64,000 bases of DNA, taken from Physcomitrium patens. Its lineage: Eukaryota > Streptophyta > Bryopsida > Funariales > Funariaceae. Under the pieces are notes generated by a model. It was not told where the DNA came from. It did no database searches and saw only the letters and a list, made by a program, of their open reading frames with translations. The position numbers and the translations under genes were made by a program. Each line of letters opens with the position of its first letter. Position 1 is the first letter of the stretch. Below are positions 21,946 to 35,069 of this stretch, in pieces. The DNA is taken from positions 12,693,106 to 12,757,105 of the forward strand of contig NC_037270.1 in assembly GCF_000002425.4 (NCBI RefSeq), written 5' to 3'.

Positions 21946-24569
21946 CTACTATGTTTTCTACAATAGAAAAGAAGTAGAACTTTAGAACTGTTCAAGCTCT
22001 GTTTGTAAAGGTGATTACATCATGATAAGAAATTACCTCACAAATGGTATGAACTCCCTGCATTCTTGAATGTGCATCTTAAAAAAGCAACACTGGTCAA
22101 AGGGAGACATATCCATAATAGATTTGAGTGAATTGAGTCGCAGCAAGTCCACAAATTCTCTGTATGGTCCAAAGAATCTTGGTGACATGTACTAGCAAAA
22201 CCATCCGTATGGGCAGCATCACCATCCCTCACAATACTCGCTGCTTCAATCGAAGCCACTGGGGCTGCAGCTGTCAAGGTAACCCAGATTTCGGACTCTT
22301 TTGCTAGGAAGCTCAACGGTTCATGTAAAACTCAATGCGCAGTGAATTGCCAATTTTGGTTTACATCATAAATATAACATTCATGTCACTCTCACGTATA
22401 ATCAGGTGAAAGAGACGCACATTTTTGTTTGAAATCTCCTAGGGCTGAAAGCGGATCAATGGATAAGTTGTATACTAGATCAAGGCCATTGACAATGAAA
22501 ACAAAGGTACAATATTCACACAAGAAGTCTTGGCAATATGATTCGTTCATAAGGCCAAACAGTCGCATTCGGCATCAACATCGTCATCTTCTGGACACCT
22601 GTCCTGTGTAGACTGCGAAAAGCATCATCATCAGCACAAAAGAACTAGAATAACCACTCACCTACAAATTTATGTCCTTGACAAAATGTGTACTTCTGAT
22701 GAAGAAACGGTCGTGCTCCTTTACCTTGATATAGTTCATACTTAGTTAGGAGCTGTGCATTGCGATGAGTTTCTGCATCAAATCGTTCTTTCAGTTCCAC
22801 TTCGTGGAACAATGTTCTTCTTAACATCATTGTGATATATTCCAATATGGTTTGGACTTACTCTTTTCTCCGCTCCAGCTGAACAAAACGAACAGAAGTA
22901 CGTATATTACTGAACAAACAGGCATGATGAACCACACAAGGCCGAAAAGTAGTATACATGAGAATCACTGTATTCAAGCCTACTATCTCTTTGATACTTT
23001 GGTATCTCTCGATGGACTGAAAAATTTATATCTCCGTACCTGGTCTGATTCTTGTGTAAACTCTAGTCAAAATTGTTTTGAAAAACTGAAATTAGCATAC
23101 CTCTTCTCGTTCCGCATCTTTCGCAACTTCGGCTCTTTACAGTTAGAAATGACTAAGAGGCTGCAATTCTATCCAAACTTAGTATGGGTGGAAACACCTG
23201 TTTAACATGGAAACAACTTTACACAATTACATGCAACGTCAACGGGCCTTCGAGTACTCACCAGCACCTACTATGCACACGGTGCTATTCTTCAAGCCAA
23301 AATGATCTACTAAGATCAGTTGCCATCATATAATAAAACACGCCAAGGCTACAAAACACGCATCGCACAGCCATCGACAATATCACATAGGACTAAAGTA
23401 AAATCTACCATATGATCACCTCCTCAGCAAACACCATGCATCTTGTCCATGGAGTCAAATCTTCTAGTCCACACTTTCTTCGCCCTCTCAATAGAGCCGT
23501 CGTTTAAGTCACTTCATTACTTACGACATACGTCATGCCTGACAACAAATCTGTGGTGATAAAACACACAACAGCAGGCAGATTACACTGCTGCTCCTGT
23601 GGGCATTATGGTTACAGTCAGTTCACTATTTCTTGGAAGAATATAAGTGGGCAGATTTCTAAGTTCCACGGCAAAAATCATAGAAAATGTGCTGACATCT
23701 CTCACAAGAAAGGAAATGGACGCAAGAGAGTGAAGTATTTCAGGTTGAAATTATGCAGACATGTTCGATTCTGCCAGATATGTAAAAAGTTCATGTAAAG
23801 AATAATCAATAAGCAAGAATCGTGTTCGGGCATGTCTACAACTAACTTGTCAGAGAAATATCATGCGATACGGTGCAATAACTGTCCCTTGAAATGAGAT
23901 TGTCACAGAGATACGTGTTCCAGACCATACATTGCATACATAGTTCACGATCCGGGCATGATCATCAAAGCCACGAGGTAATCAAGCGGAGCAGACGACA
24001 CAAAAGGAGCATCCTTGCGATAATGCGCAACTATAATTTCCTCGCTGTATGTACTTTTCAAATCAATCATAGCAACGAGTAACTGCACATAAAATTTCAA
24101 AAGTAATAAAAATACTTCCCTCACGGTAAAAGTCCTGAAATTTCTGTATGGTGAGAGGGAAAACAAATTCTTCGTTTCAATTGGAAATGAATAATCCGAT
24201 AGCTTAGATCTAAGAGTGCAAATATAAGCACAGAAACTACCCTAAAGACTTAATACATTTTCATGAGTACTTCGGCTACAGTTACGATCGCCTAGAAAAC
24301 TGCATCGTGCAACTCCAGGTTCTCGTTCCCACTCCAGTCACCCGCTGCAGCTCACCGCCACAAAAGTCCACTTTACGATCTTCATGGATCGTTATTACAT
24401 CTGAGAAATACTCTTCATTACCTCTGTAAAAAGCACCTCGCCCTCTAGTTCTTCCTAAAACCCAATCCATCGGCCATTCCCCTGTTCGCCAACACGGAGA
24501 CGCTCCGCTTCACGTCGACCGAAATCTTTCCATCAGATCCAACAACAACAGCTTTCTCCTTCCTCCATC
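21946..24569 (-). other. Host GC-richer island downstream of the AG peptide; possible spliced gene, unresolved
   Basis: Base composition changes sharply from the flanking AT-rich repeats. On the minus strand there are blocks bounded by good splice-like signals: 23949-24082 (after ATGTGCAG), 23525-23550 (CACAG before, GTAAGT after), 23262-23309 (TTAG before, GTGAGT after), 23101-23134 (AAAG before, GTATGC after), and a last block starting at 22878 (TTTTGTTCAG before) with a stop near 22816. Reading phases of these five agree in one frame series. An open frame starting MDWVLGR lies at 24356-24470, but it could equally be the 3' UTR of the AG peptide gene. No family is recognised. Other frames also look open, so this may be chance. 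Confidence 0.25.
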
Positions 24570-24764
24570 TTACAACAACTTAGCAGCAACGAAGGCAACG
24601 ACGCAGCCAACAACCGGCGCAACCATGGTTGGCACGACTGAGCCGACGCCGGAATCCTGCCCTGCGGGAGCAGGGGCCTGGGCCTGGGCCATGGCAGAGG
24701 ATGCCATGGTAGAAACTACGACAACAGCAACGACGGCAGCCCTCTTCACAGCTGAGAAAGCCAT
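24570..24764 (-). CDS. Arabinogalactan (AG) peptide, GPI-anchored
   Basis: A 64-residue single-exon protein. Residues 1-26 are a hydrophobic signal peptide ending SSAMA. The mature part begins QAQAPAPAG, with the Ala-Pro repeats whose prolines are hydroxylated and carry arabinogalactan in this family. A small-residue stretch (QDSGVGS) supplies a likely GPI-attachment site. Residues about 43-64 are a hydrophobic tail (PTMVAPVVGCVVAFVAAKLL) that would be removed on anchoring. Length and layout are those of plant AG peptides. The product would sit on the outer face of the plasma membrane and in the wall. The start is chosen because it gives a complete signal peptide and has A/G-rich context with G after ATG. 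It is the only confidently named host gene here. Confidence 0.88.
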   Translation of the reverse strand: MAFSAVKRAAVVAVVVVSTMASSAMAQAQAPAPAGQDSGVGSVVPTMVAPVVGCVVAFVAAKLL

Positions 24765-25026
24765 TTCAAAAACTCTGCAGAATCAAGCACCTAATCGATG
24801 AAGCTTTAAAGAATGAGTGCTGCGGAAAGCGGAAATCGAGTAAGCGAAGTGCAGAAGTTTGAAGCTCGATCAATGCACGAGTGCAGCGGAAGACGGCAGA
24901 GAGATGTCAGAGAGACGCTCGATAGATCTCGGTGCTGCTGAGCAATACAGTACGCGAGAAGGGAATCAGCGACGAAGTGAGAATGCCAAGTGCTTGGGTA
25001 GAGAGAGGCTTTAGTAAACAGGGAGT
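24765..25026 (-). promoter_or_regulatory. 5' leader and promoter-proximal region of the AG peptide gene
   Basis: On the minus strand this is a pyrimidine-rich leader with CTCTCTGACATCTCTCTGCC at about 24896-24916, typical of plant leaders. I see no clear TATA box. A TTCTGCAG immediately before the start codon could be a splice acceptor of a leader intron. The transcription start is not known. Confidence 0.35.
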
Positions 25027-25048
25027 GGGGGGGGGGGGGGGGGGGGGG
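25027..25048 (+). repeat. Uninterrupted run of 22 G
   Basis: Twenty-two consecutive G lie about 260 bases upstream of the AG peptide start codon; on the sense strand of that gene they are C. Such a tract can form G-quadruplexes and is length-unstable, so the count may vary between individuals or be affected by sequencing. Confidence 0.9.
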
Positions 25049-25543
25049 ACGGGTTTCGGGCGCGAGGATCCGAGCCCATTTGATGCCGCAGTTACCAGGT
25101 GGGAAGGGGAAGGGGAAGAGCCAGATCCCCCACACCCGCGGGGGGCTTAGCAAGCCGCCTCCCATCCTCGCCCGTTCCGGATCCTTTTCCCCACAATCGG
25201 CATTCTTTTGCTCTCCAGCTTCCAATTTTGTTCCCCACCCCCACCAACTTGTTCCCAGCTCCCATGCGAACCTTGTCAACATTGTACCAACTCTTGAGGA
25301 ACAGGTTCCCCAAGCTCAGCACTCACTTCGCATTCCGCTCACCGTAACAACTGCAGCTTATTTCTAAGACTCTTTGCATTAACCCAAAACCCAGGATATT
25401 GTTAGTATGATGCTACAACAAATTTTAATAAATTTGTACTTTATTACGACAAGTGCCATTGATCTGAGTTGCATTGTGTCACTCGATGTAGATCCAAGAG
25501 ATGGAATTTATTCTGTTTATTCCACACACACATTCACATGCAT

Positions 25544-25576
<33 letters not shown>

Positions 25577-27640
25577 CATATTGTCAACAGCAATGAAGCT
25601 CTCTCTGAAACGACATTGTAGAAGATAACCAGTCCTTCCACGAAAAACTTAAAATAATACGTCGGCAATTTTTGTTTTCTATGCTCGAATCCATTTGATA
25701 AGCACCCAGCAAATTCATTGATAAAAAAAACATGTATGTATATATATATATATATATATATAAAATAAAGTCCTCTTTGTACCTAGAAAAACGACGAGAC
25801 GAGTACTTTCATGTACGGTAAAAACACTGTAGAGCATGATGCGAAGGTAATTCCCCAGAGACGTGCGATGGTAACACTGGGATCGACAACAATGAACAAT
25901 GGGACAGCATCAACTTTCACGATTGCGAGTAGTGATAAAGTAGTGCGGCTGAGGCGATGGGAGGAGATAGGATCGGGTATGGGACCGCGTCCCACTGTCG
26001 CTGTTAGCCGGGGCGACCTTTCACCGTGGCGGGGAAAGTACCGAGTGAGGCGATAAAGAAAAAGGTACTTGCAAGAGGGAGTGGCACTTCCAAATGGACA
26101 GAAGGAGGGGAGGGGAGGGGAGCTGTGTCTGACCTGTCAGAAAGGGGAGTGCCAGCAAGACCATAGAGCCCCTATCATTGAGTCCCAGGTCGATGCCAGG
26201 GTGGCAGCGTGATTTCCTGATCAACGTGTGCTCCTCATGATTCTTACTGACCTGGCGTGACACTCGGTGCGCTGGCGTTGCATATGACTGGTCTCCCCCC
26301 CTTCCCCAAAACCTTTCATAAATGCTCACAAATCCCCACATGATTCATTCCTTGGTAAAAGATTCTACATTTTATATCTAAATGGGAATATGTGTTGTGT
26401 GTGTGTATATATATTTTTACATTTATTTATTTGTGTTTGTGTGGATAGATAGTCTGAGCCAGAACTTTGTTTCTTTCATTGTCCTCGTATTAGGATTGTC
26501 TTGAACACTTCAACAGACGAATTCAACTAAACTTGAACAGACGAGTTCACTTGAGTTCACTTGAACAGCGAGTTCAACTCATTAGAATTTCTGAGCTACA
26601 ATACTTTCAAGACGGAGTGAATATTGAGAGCATCTGTGTTGTTTTACACTTTTCACCATATGAGAACTTTGAAGCTGTTGTGATCAACTCTAAAAAATTT
26701 CATCTAATCAGCGACACACTATAAATGGACACAACAGTAACTTTTGGTTTCTTCGTTGACTTGGGAATCGGCCGCTGTCAATGAATGAGGAAAGGAAAAA
26801 TACTTTAAAGAAAATAATAGCTTAAGAATTGTGATAATTGGCTGCTATATTGATGACATCAAACTATGGTTCGTTGAAGAAACCAGATTCTCGTGAATAG
26901 TTTTCCATAAAGTATAGAAAAAACTATGGTAAGGGTGCAAAGTTTTCAACGCCGAGGTGGGTCCTCCCGAGGAATCCATTACAGCTCACCTTCCATGGTC
27001 CAGCACCTTCTAAATTTCATGTCTCCGCTGCAAAACTGCTGTGCAAGCTCCTCACAGACGCATCCACCTTGCTTTACTCGAATATGATGCCGTGATTGTA
27101 TGCGTGTACTTGAGCGAAGCGCGGATCCTCAGTGCTTGCCACGAAAGGATGCGTTAAAAACGGACTATACCCGTTTCAGCACTAATATTTTATGGAAGCT
27201 ACAATTTCGGCAAGCTTCCGATGTTAGAATCGCCGACAGAATTTTACCGACAGTGGTTGGTTTTTCATTTCGTATTAACGAGATTCCACTGCAATGACTA
27301 TTTTTACATGAAAACGTTATTGCATGCTCAAGTGGAACATATGTCAGTAGCCCGACTGTACAGGGAAATTCTCATCCAACCAATTCAACGACACCCTGGC
27401 GTTGCTGTGCTGCTGGTGGGATCGGTAGATTCAAATCTAAGATTAGGCAGTAGTTTTTCCCCAAAATGAGATGAACTCTCAGAATCTTGTCAGAGCAAAC
27501 CGCTTCCATCGCCGATGGCATCTCATGCTTCTTTTAATTCTGGAACCTGGACTAACTTCAGCATCTGCGTAACCTTTGCTTGAATTTAATTTTGAGTTGT
27601 TTTTAAACATCAATACTGGAGGCTTTATTTCAATGCTCCA
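25049..27640. other. Host GC-richer island upstream of the AG peptide, no recognised gene
   Basis: It holds a CT/GC-rich block (25100-25330), (TA)n microsatellites at about 25553-25574 and 25739-25762, and a short repeat cluster at 26501-26580. Open frames of 60-106 codons occur on both strands but none has a recognisable domain or a convincing start context. It may contain promoter sequence, UTR or decayed genes. Confidence 0.45.
26501..26580. repeat. Short repeat cluster, GAACAGACGAGTTCA-like
   Basis: About three imperfect copies of a motif like GAACAGACGAGTTCAACT occur within 80 bases, two of them linked by GAGTTCACTT. Confidence 0.6.
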
Positions 27641-29746
27641 GGTTCGAGTGCCTCATACACATCTTTGGGATGGATTGAAGTTCCATTGAACGATTCCCCC
27701 AGTTTCTTAAGTACATTCTCCCCAATTCGTACTTTAGTTTCTGTTCATTTTTTTTTTTTTTTTTTTTTTTTTTTTCCCCTCTCTTCTTTCTTGGTTGTTT
27801 TCTACACATGTACAAGATTTTAAAATATTCTTTGAACTAGTTCTATGGGATTCTTTCTACTTTAGTATATATGCAGATTTTATTACCTCTAAGAGCAAAA
27901 ATTTATTATCAAAATAGACCAAATGTATTCATGTTTGAACTTTCATTTGGGTATTTACTAAAACTTATGTGTTCAAATAAAACTATTAGGGATTTAGTTA
28001 GAACTATTGTTGGTTAAATTTGCATAACAAACTTATTTTCCACTTTTATGATCTTATGGCTACTAGATATTTCTAAAACTTATGTATAACTAATTCTATT
28101 GTTTGTAGGATGCATTGTTTACATTTGACACTTATGTTGTTACAAAGGTATTTTATTCAAGCATTTATTGCCATAATGTTGAACCATATGAACCAAAAAA
28201 ATTATAAATTTTTAAAAAACTAAAAATGAAGGAGATGTAAAATAACTTTACTTTTATAGAGTTACATGGATCATTCTTTGCAAATAAATATATATATATA
28301 TATATATATAAGACTTTAAAACCTTACATATAAGAATTCAATCGGGCCTATAGTAAAGATGTAGATTGATCTATAGAAAATAAAATAAAATATTTTAATT
28401 GTTTGCAATCTTTGTTAATTTTATATTTTGAATTTAAATAGAAAACAGAAAATGATAGACTTTTTACAAACAATATTGCTTAAAATATTAATTATTGCTT
28501 TTGTCTTAAGATTCAAGTATATGTGATTGTTGTGTAAATAATTAAGATATTGTCATTTGTTGTTACAAATATATACATTCATATTGTTTCTATATATTCA
28601 TAACCATTTATACCAATTATAGTTTTTATAGTAATGCATGTATATTCAATTCTAGACAACAAATTCTAATAGACCTTGTCTAATTAGTAATAGTTATTAT
28701 TTAGTTAAAAAATAATTTATGATGTTATAATATACATGTTTACTTAAAGTTTTAATTTTAATTTTAATTTAATTTTATTTATTTATTTTTTACAAAGTAG
28801 TTTGGAATTAATTAATATTTATAAAAGAAAGTATGTTTTAATTTTTTAGAATTATACTTATACTTTTTAAAATTATTTTCTAAACTTTTATCCATGTTGT
28901 AAAGTTTTCAAAGACCATCTTTATCTAATATATATCAAATTACTATTATATTATGATATAATAGTAATATTAATGACATTTAATGTATTATTAATATTAA
29001 TTTTACTAATAATATATTAAATTTCATTCTAAGTTCTAATAAGTTTGTTCCATTGTTATAAATATGTTTAGTATTTTTATATGAGATTCTAATAACTTAT
29101 TTATTTTTCGCAAAGAAATTTATAAGAATATTTTATATTTATTTTATAACTTAAATACTATTCTATGCTATAACAAAGAAATCTAAAATTATAAGAATGT
29201 TATAATTATTTACTAAAATTTTATATTTTAAATTTAATCTTATAAACAATAATTTTATTTATTTAAATTAAAATATATTATTAATTACTTTCTAGTTATA
29301 ATTTTTTACAAGTTTATGAACTTCAATTTTATTCATATCTATATTCTTTAATTATATGTGTAATTCTAATTATAAAGATTTTTCATACAAATTTATTTTT
29401 TGTTAAGTACTTTACTATCTTAGATATCTGTCAATATATAGTAAGGCATCTAATATTAATAGATTTACAAATAGTTTTACTAACAAAGTCTATATTATTT
29501 TCTATTATTTTTATGAAAATTTTCCATTTATGTATTAGTTCATAATTTAATTTCTTCTATTTTTTAGGATAATAATGCTGTAAATATTTTTTATTTTATT
29601 AAGAATTTAATTCACTTTTGAAAAAAAAAATCTGAATTAAAGAAGAAGTACAAGACTAATTTGCATCTTTGCTCAATATCTTTTTAATTTTGAACTTTTG
29701 GATTAAAACATCATTTGTTACAATAATTTCTTTAATTCCATACTAG

Positions 29747-29785
<39 letters not shown>

Positions 29786-30115
29786 AATACAAACATACAT
29801 ATAAATTTTAATTTTAAGTTTTGAAAAATTAAGATTAATTTCTTTAAATTTTTAATTATATATTTATATAAGATAATTAAAAAAATAATATACAAAGATT
29901 AATTTGATTAATTATATATCTTATCATGTAATTTTAGGCCAAAGTATTGTCTTATGAGCTTATGCCACAAAATCTAAATTGTGTCATAAAAACATTAGAG
30001 TTGCTAGGTATTGATTTATAAATTAAACTTTACTTGCAATATTAAAAAAATCTTATAAATTTAATTAAATATTATCATAGGTATATATTAAAAGAATTAT
30101 TTTATAAATACTAAG

Positions 30116-30154
<39 letters not shown>

Positions 30155-31080
30155 AAAGAAAAAAACTTGAATAACTATTGTTAAAAAGAAAAGACTCGAT
30201 ACTCTTGACTTAAGTTTAAAATATAATAAAAAATTACAAGACTTGTAATATATTTAGTCTTAATTTGATATATAATAATTAACAATAATGCTATATGAAA
30301 GCTACTTAATAACAATGAGACTTGTGGGCTAAATGTCCAAGTTGTGGAACACTTTCAAAGTAGCCTCTAAAATATAAATAAAAGATTTAAGATTTTTTTT
30401 ATATGGTACTTTTAAGGATACCTAAAGATCTAATCTAAGTTTATCAAGTATATTTAGTATTTCTTCAAGAAAATATTATTTATTTTATTTTATTTTATTT
30501 TATTCTATTAACTTTTATTTATTCAAATAGTTTAAGTAAGCATGCTACTTTGAAATATTCAAGAGACTCTTTGCATGCTAATAACATCTTTAATATCTTT
30601 GTTGAAAATATGTTTCTTTTTAAAGATATAAAATAAAAATTAAATGTAGTAATTTTTGATATCATATTTAATTAGTTTTTTTAAAAAAATTAATTTTCTT
30701 TTATCTAATTTTGATATTTTTATGATATCAAAATAATTATTTTAAAAATTCTACTTCAATTCAATTCCAAAGTAGTATATCAAGAAACTTTTTTAAAATT
30801 CTTTATTTTAATTTTGGCTATATTTATAACTGTCTCAATATAATTTCTTAATTTATTATAATATTATTAATTATTTTTTCATTTTTTTATTTTTTCACTA
30901 CCTAAAACATCTAAATAAGATTTTTTCTAAAAATATGATAAATCATTTCTTTTAGTTTTTTGACATTTGAATTCTTTTACTTTATTTGTATAATTTACAT
31001 CATATATATGTTTAATTCTAATATTATCTAAATCTTTGTTGTTAAAGGTTATATATGTAATATATAGTTATATTCATTAG
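27641..31080. other. AT-rich intergenic DNA with microsatellites
   Basis: A T28 run lies at 27748-27775. (TA)n tracts lie near 28286-28312, 29748-29776 and 30119-30150, and a (TTTTA)n tract near 30478-30505. I see no gene, RNA or clear element end; weak matches to AT-rich LTR sequence cannot be separated from composition. Confidence 0.55.
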
Positions 31081-31136
31081 TTTATTTAGATAGATGAATA
31101 GAACTAGACAGAAGTAGATAAAAGTAAGTGTAATAG

Positions 31137-31560
31137 ACATACATATTTATTCCAATAATTACCTATACAATTAGGTAGAAATAAGTAAAAATAGATTAAT
31201 TTCATAATATCTTCTAAAAAAGCTTCTTAAAATCTTCAAAGATGTGGTTTTGACTTTACATGTATTTGTAGTTGATAGATAAGTTACAAACTTGGTCAAC
31301 AAATTAACTATATGTTATATGTGTTGGTAATTATGGAACAAGCTAATCATGTCTTACAAAGTCAACACATATTGGAGTTCCTATAGAACATTGCCACATA
31401 ACTCCTAGTTAGATAGTATATATGGATGTAATAGTGAAGCTTTCCCCACTCTTGTCAATACCTTTCTAATCTTTAGTCTTGTTTTAAGACTTTCTAGTCT
31501 TCTTGTCTTTGGCAATAGCCATTCAATCTTTAATGGGAGATATCCTATTATTCATTTCTT
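31137..31560 (+). repeat. Chromovirus LTR fragment
   Basis: It shares the GTCAACACATATTGGAG, TATAGAACATTGCCACATA, GTTAGATAGTATATAT and TTGTCTTTGGCAATAGCCATTC blocks with the LTRs at 47276, 49079 and 56260. The TATATAT in the third block is the likely LTR TATA box. No internal region follows. Confidence 0.7.
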
Positions 31561-31660
31561 CCTAGCTTTTTTTCATTTGGTGTATGATATATATATACTC
31601 GAAGTTCATGAATAAGCAAGTTGATATAAGAGTTAAAGAGATTCCATCCTCACTTATTGA

Positions 31661-31762
31661 TTCAAGAGAACAATATATAAAGAAACCAATGCCAATGACA
31701 AAATCTATCCATTCAAGGGAACAATATGTAAAGAGACCAATGCCAATGACAAAATCTACTTG
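31661..31762. repeat. 51-base direct duplication
   Basis: Two adjacent copies (31661-31711, 31712-31762) share ACCAATGCCAATGACAAAAT at the same offset with few differences. The unit is a multiple of three, so a minus-strand open frame (31562-31909) contains a repeated VIGIG...YCSLE segment. That frame has no recognised family and is probably not a gene. Confidence 0.8.
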
Positions 31763-31929
31763 AAGAGTTACAAGCCATTTCAATTTTTGGAAGGTGGTTG
31801 ATAAACAGAAAAGTAAAGCTATATACACGTGTATATTTTGGAAGACACTCACAACATGCTTTAACCTCTTTATCAAATTACTTTGAATGAGCACGCATAT
31901 ACTTAACACACATGCACAATTTATATTAG

Positions 31930-32960
31930 AAAGCTGAAATCAGAAGCAAGATCTCCATTTGGCTGCTGGGTGTCCGACTTGTCGAGTTGATATTTCTGTC
32001 TACGATTTGTTTAGGAGGCTTTTAAACTGAAGAACTCAAATTGCAAAATTGTTTACACTCTCACTTGATTCTAAAAATATCGTCTCCTTGGGGATGAATA
32101 GCAGACATTTCAGCAAAACCTGAGTGCAAAAGATGTGGTGCGAAAAGATGTAATACAGCTTTTGGCGTTCAAACAACTAACAATGGTCCCCGGAAGCGGT
32201 GAAGGTGAATATGGTAGTCGGCAAATTATGCATTGGTCCCTGATATCGGTAAGGGTGTCTGCTGTCGGTAAGGCGGCTGACGATTTCGAGGAGTAATTGA
32301 GCGTGTTGACTTGATCGCCATTGACGATCCGGTACTCCGCAACTTGACCACTCCTTAGCAACTTGACCACTTCTTGGAAGTGCACAGACAACAGCAACTT
32401 GTCGATAGAGCGAAACAAACCCACGTAGCCATCCTATGCAGACGAAACGAGCAAGCAGACGAAATAAAAGAAGTGGAGGATCTGATCTACACTCGTCGGT
32501 TGCAGCTCAATATCGAGTTCTCCTCGTGGTTTAATAATAAAAAATAGTTAGGAAGTGGGTAGTGAACCTCGGCATGTCTTCTTCTCCAACTTGATTTTCC
32601 TCGGACTCTAGTCTTCCAGCAAAACAATGTGCAGTGACGTAACCTCACCGTTGATAAATGCCAACATGAAGTCACGTTGAAAAATGCAACACCTTCCATT
32701 CAATACCAATGTGAATTGAAATCCTACCGAATCCTGCACGCAAATTCAGCGCACCTCTAGAAACATTTTCCAACCTGCACTAGTTAATGCACAAAAGGCG
32801 CATTCATGCATTTTCTGTTCTCAAGGTTTCGAAGTTCTGGGAATCACTTTAAAAAACACAAAGAAATGTGGAGCTTGGCTGCAAGTTTTCGTTAGCGCAT
32901 TCTGAACCATTCTAAGCTCAGAAAAGGATTTTAGAGATTTTATTTTATTTTATTTTTTAT
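31930..32960 (-). other. Small host-like GC-richer island, no recognised gene
   Basis: Composition is distinct from the AT-rich flanks. Minus-strand open frames lie at 32110-32424 (104 codons) and 32487-32699 (starting MEGVAFFNV). A good donor-like AACGGTGAGG lies inside the latter. An internal near-repeat of GTGGTCAAGTTGC occurs at 32339-32375 on the minus strand. No domain is recognised; a decayed or spliced gene is possible. Confidence 0.3.
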
Positions 32961-32986
32961 ATATAATTTGTAATATGTGTTTATTA

Positions 32987-33019
<33 letters not shown>

Positions 33020-35069
33020 CACAAACACGAAGTTTGGAAAGTGTTAATATTCTAGATAGAGTGAGTTTTTTTTTTTTCGAATATTTGGTTAACTTAGTTA
33101 AAAAATTATCAAAATCCTAAAGGGCATAAAATCATTTGTTTTAAGGTATTCTAGAGTTTGAACATAAATTTTTGTTAAAATTTTTTAACAAAAAAAATTA
33201 GTATTAGTTTTTTTCTTTTTTAAAGTTTTTTTTATTATTTTTTTATTTTATTAATATTCTACATAATTTTTTTTTATAGATAAGTATTTCTTTCTATGTA
33301 TTTATATACTATCTTTTTCTAATTTAAGTGATTGTGTTAAAAATCATGTTACTTCTTTTTTTAAAAGTAAGGAATTTCTACATATTGAACAATGAGTATT
33401 TGTTTGATTCTTAGTATTTCTTGAAATAATGTTTTCTAAGAATTCATTACTAATGCTTGATGCCATAAATATAAAAGAAATTTGATTTATTTTTATTTTC
33501 ATATCCTTATTAAAACCTATACATATATTTATTTTATTACTAATTATTCTACCTTCTCTATTTTTCAATCAAATACAAAAGAATAATCTACAAGTAAGTT
33601 TTTTTTTAAAGTAATATAACAATTGTTTCTTATTTTCTATTCAAATTTATGTAACATAATGTTAAGTTTTTTTAAAAAGGTAGTAATAATGATATATAGC
33701 TAGACACTTGGAATATTGATCTTTCTAGATAGGCAAGTATCTCAAGTTATAATCCTTATAATGACAATTATTTTTTTCAAGAAATACTAAGAATCAAACT
33801 TTCTGAGTTGAGTCAAGCTTAATTTTAGTGCATAAATTTATTCTTTCTAAAATTCCATACAAACATAGGATTTTGTGCATAAAATTAATTTAAATGATTT
33901 ATTATAATTTTTTGAGTGATTCAACCATCCTTTCTATTTTTTTGTTATATTTCACTACTGTAGCAAAAGATACTAAAAATACCTCAAAAGATAGAATTGC
34001 TCATAGCATAGACATCCTTGTATATTTTTATATTGGTGGTAGATAACTTTGTATGTATTAAAAAGATTTCTATTATGTAGATATTTAAGTAATAATTTTG
34101 GTTCATCTACTTTAATTTAAAATATCTACATCAATTCTAATGTATAATCATAACCATGATCTAAATATAAAAATATATAGATTCTGAATGCCACAAATGG
34201 TTTAAATTCTAATATTATGTAATATTTTTCTTGCCTTCTCTTGTATAATATTATTTTTATGAGATTCAAAACTTAGAGTCAATTACAAATAATTGTTGTA
34301 TTTTTTTATTTTTAGAGTTAAAAGATCAATATATAAAATTAGACTTTAAAATCACATTTTAAAAATCTATAATCATTATTTTGACTCCATTAATTTATCA
34401 TGTAACTTAGTTATACTCCAGATAACATTATGAGCCTAAAAGATTACTTTCTAGCCAAAAAAATCTAAATATATATTAAAAATTGGAGTCTTTTAGTGCT
34501 TATATTAAAAATATCTATATTTTTAATTATAAATTTATGTCTGCTTCTAAGTCAACAAGACCAATATAACTATTGGTTTTTATTTGAAAAACACAACAAT
34601 TATGCTATCTTTGTTTAGCTTTTATATGAAATTTTTACTTAAATATATTTAGAAATAAATATATTAATATAACAAATATATATATCATGATGTATTTTAT
34701 ATTAAAATAAAACAAAATAAAAATAAGAATAATAGTTGATTTTTTTAAAAAAATCTTTTAAAAAATTATTATCTAATATAAATTATATATTATATTATAT
34801 TATATATTATATATTTAATTTTTTTATGATTTCTTATAAAAAATAAAATATAAAAAAATAATTTATCTAATTATAAAAAATAAATTATAATACATTAAAT
34901 TATATAATTTTCAATTTTATTTAATTTTACATTTTACAAAATCTATCATAATAAATAATGTATCTCAGTTGGAGTTTTTGACCTACATAAGATCTTTTTT
35001 AAATAGTAGGATATTATGGAGGATATACCTTTTAGAAAAGAAAGATATTTTTTTAATAATATATATCAT
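32961..35069. other. AT-rich intergenic DNA
   Basis: A (TA)n tract lies near 32996-33020. No gene or element boundary is visible. Confidence 0.55.

Noticed and set aside
23535-23798. Small Cys/His-rich protein on the plus strand (87 codons)
   Set aside because: Cysteine spacing fits no zinc-finger class I know, and the start context and neighbours give no support.
24282-24470. Independent gene starting MDWVLGR
   Set aside because: It begins about 100 bases after the AG peptide stop on the same strand and probably lies in that gene's 3' UTR; no family match and no in-phase continuation with a good intron.
31562-31909. 115-codon minus-strand membrane-like protein
   Set aside because: Its repeated segment comes from a 51-base DNA duplication beside an LTR fragment; no start context or family support.
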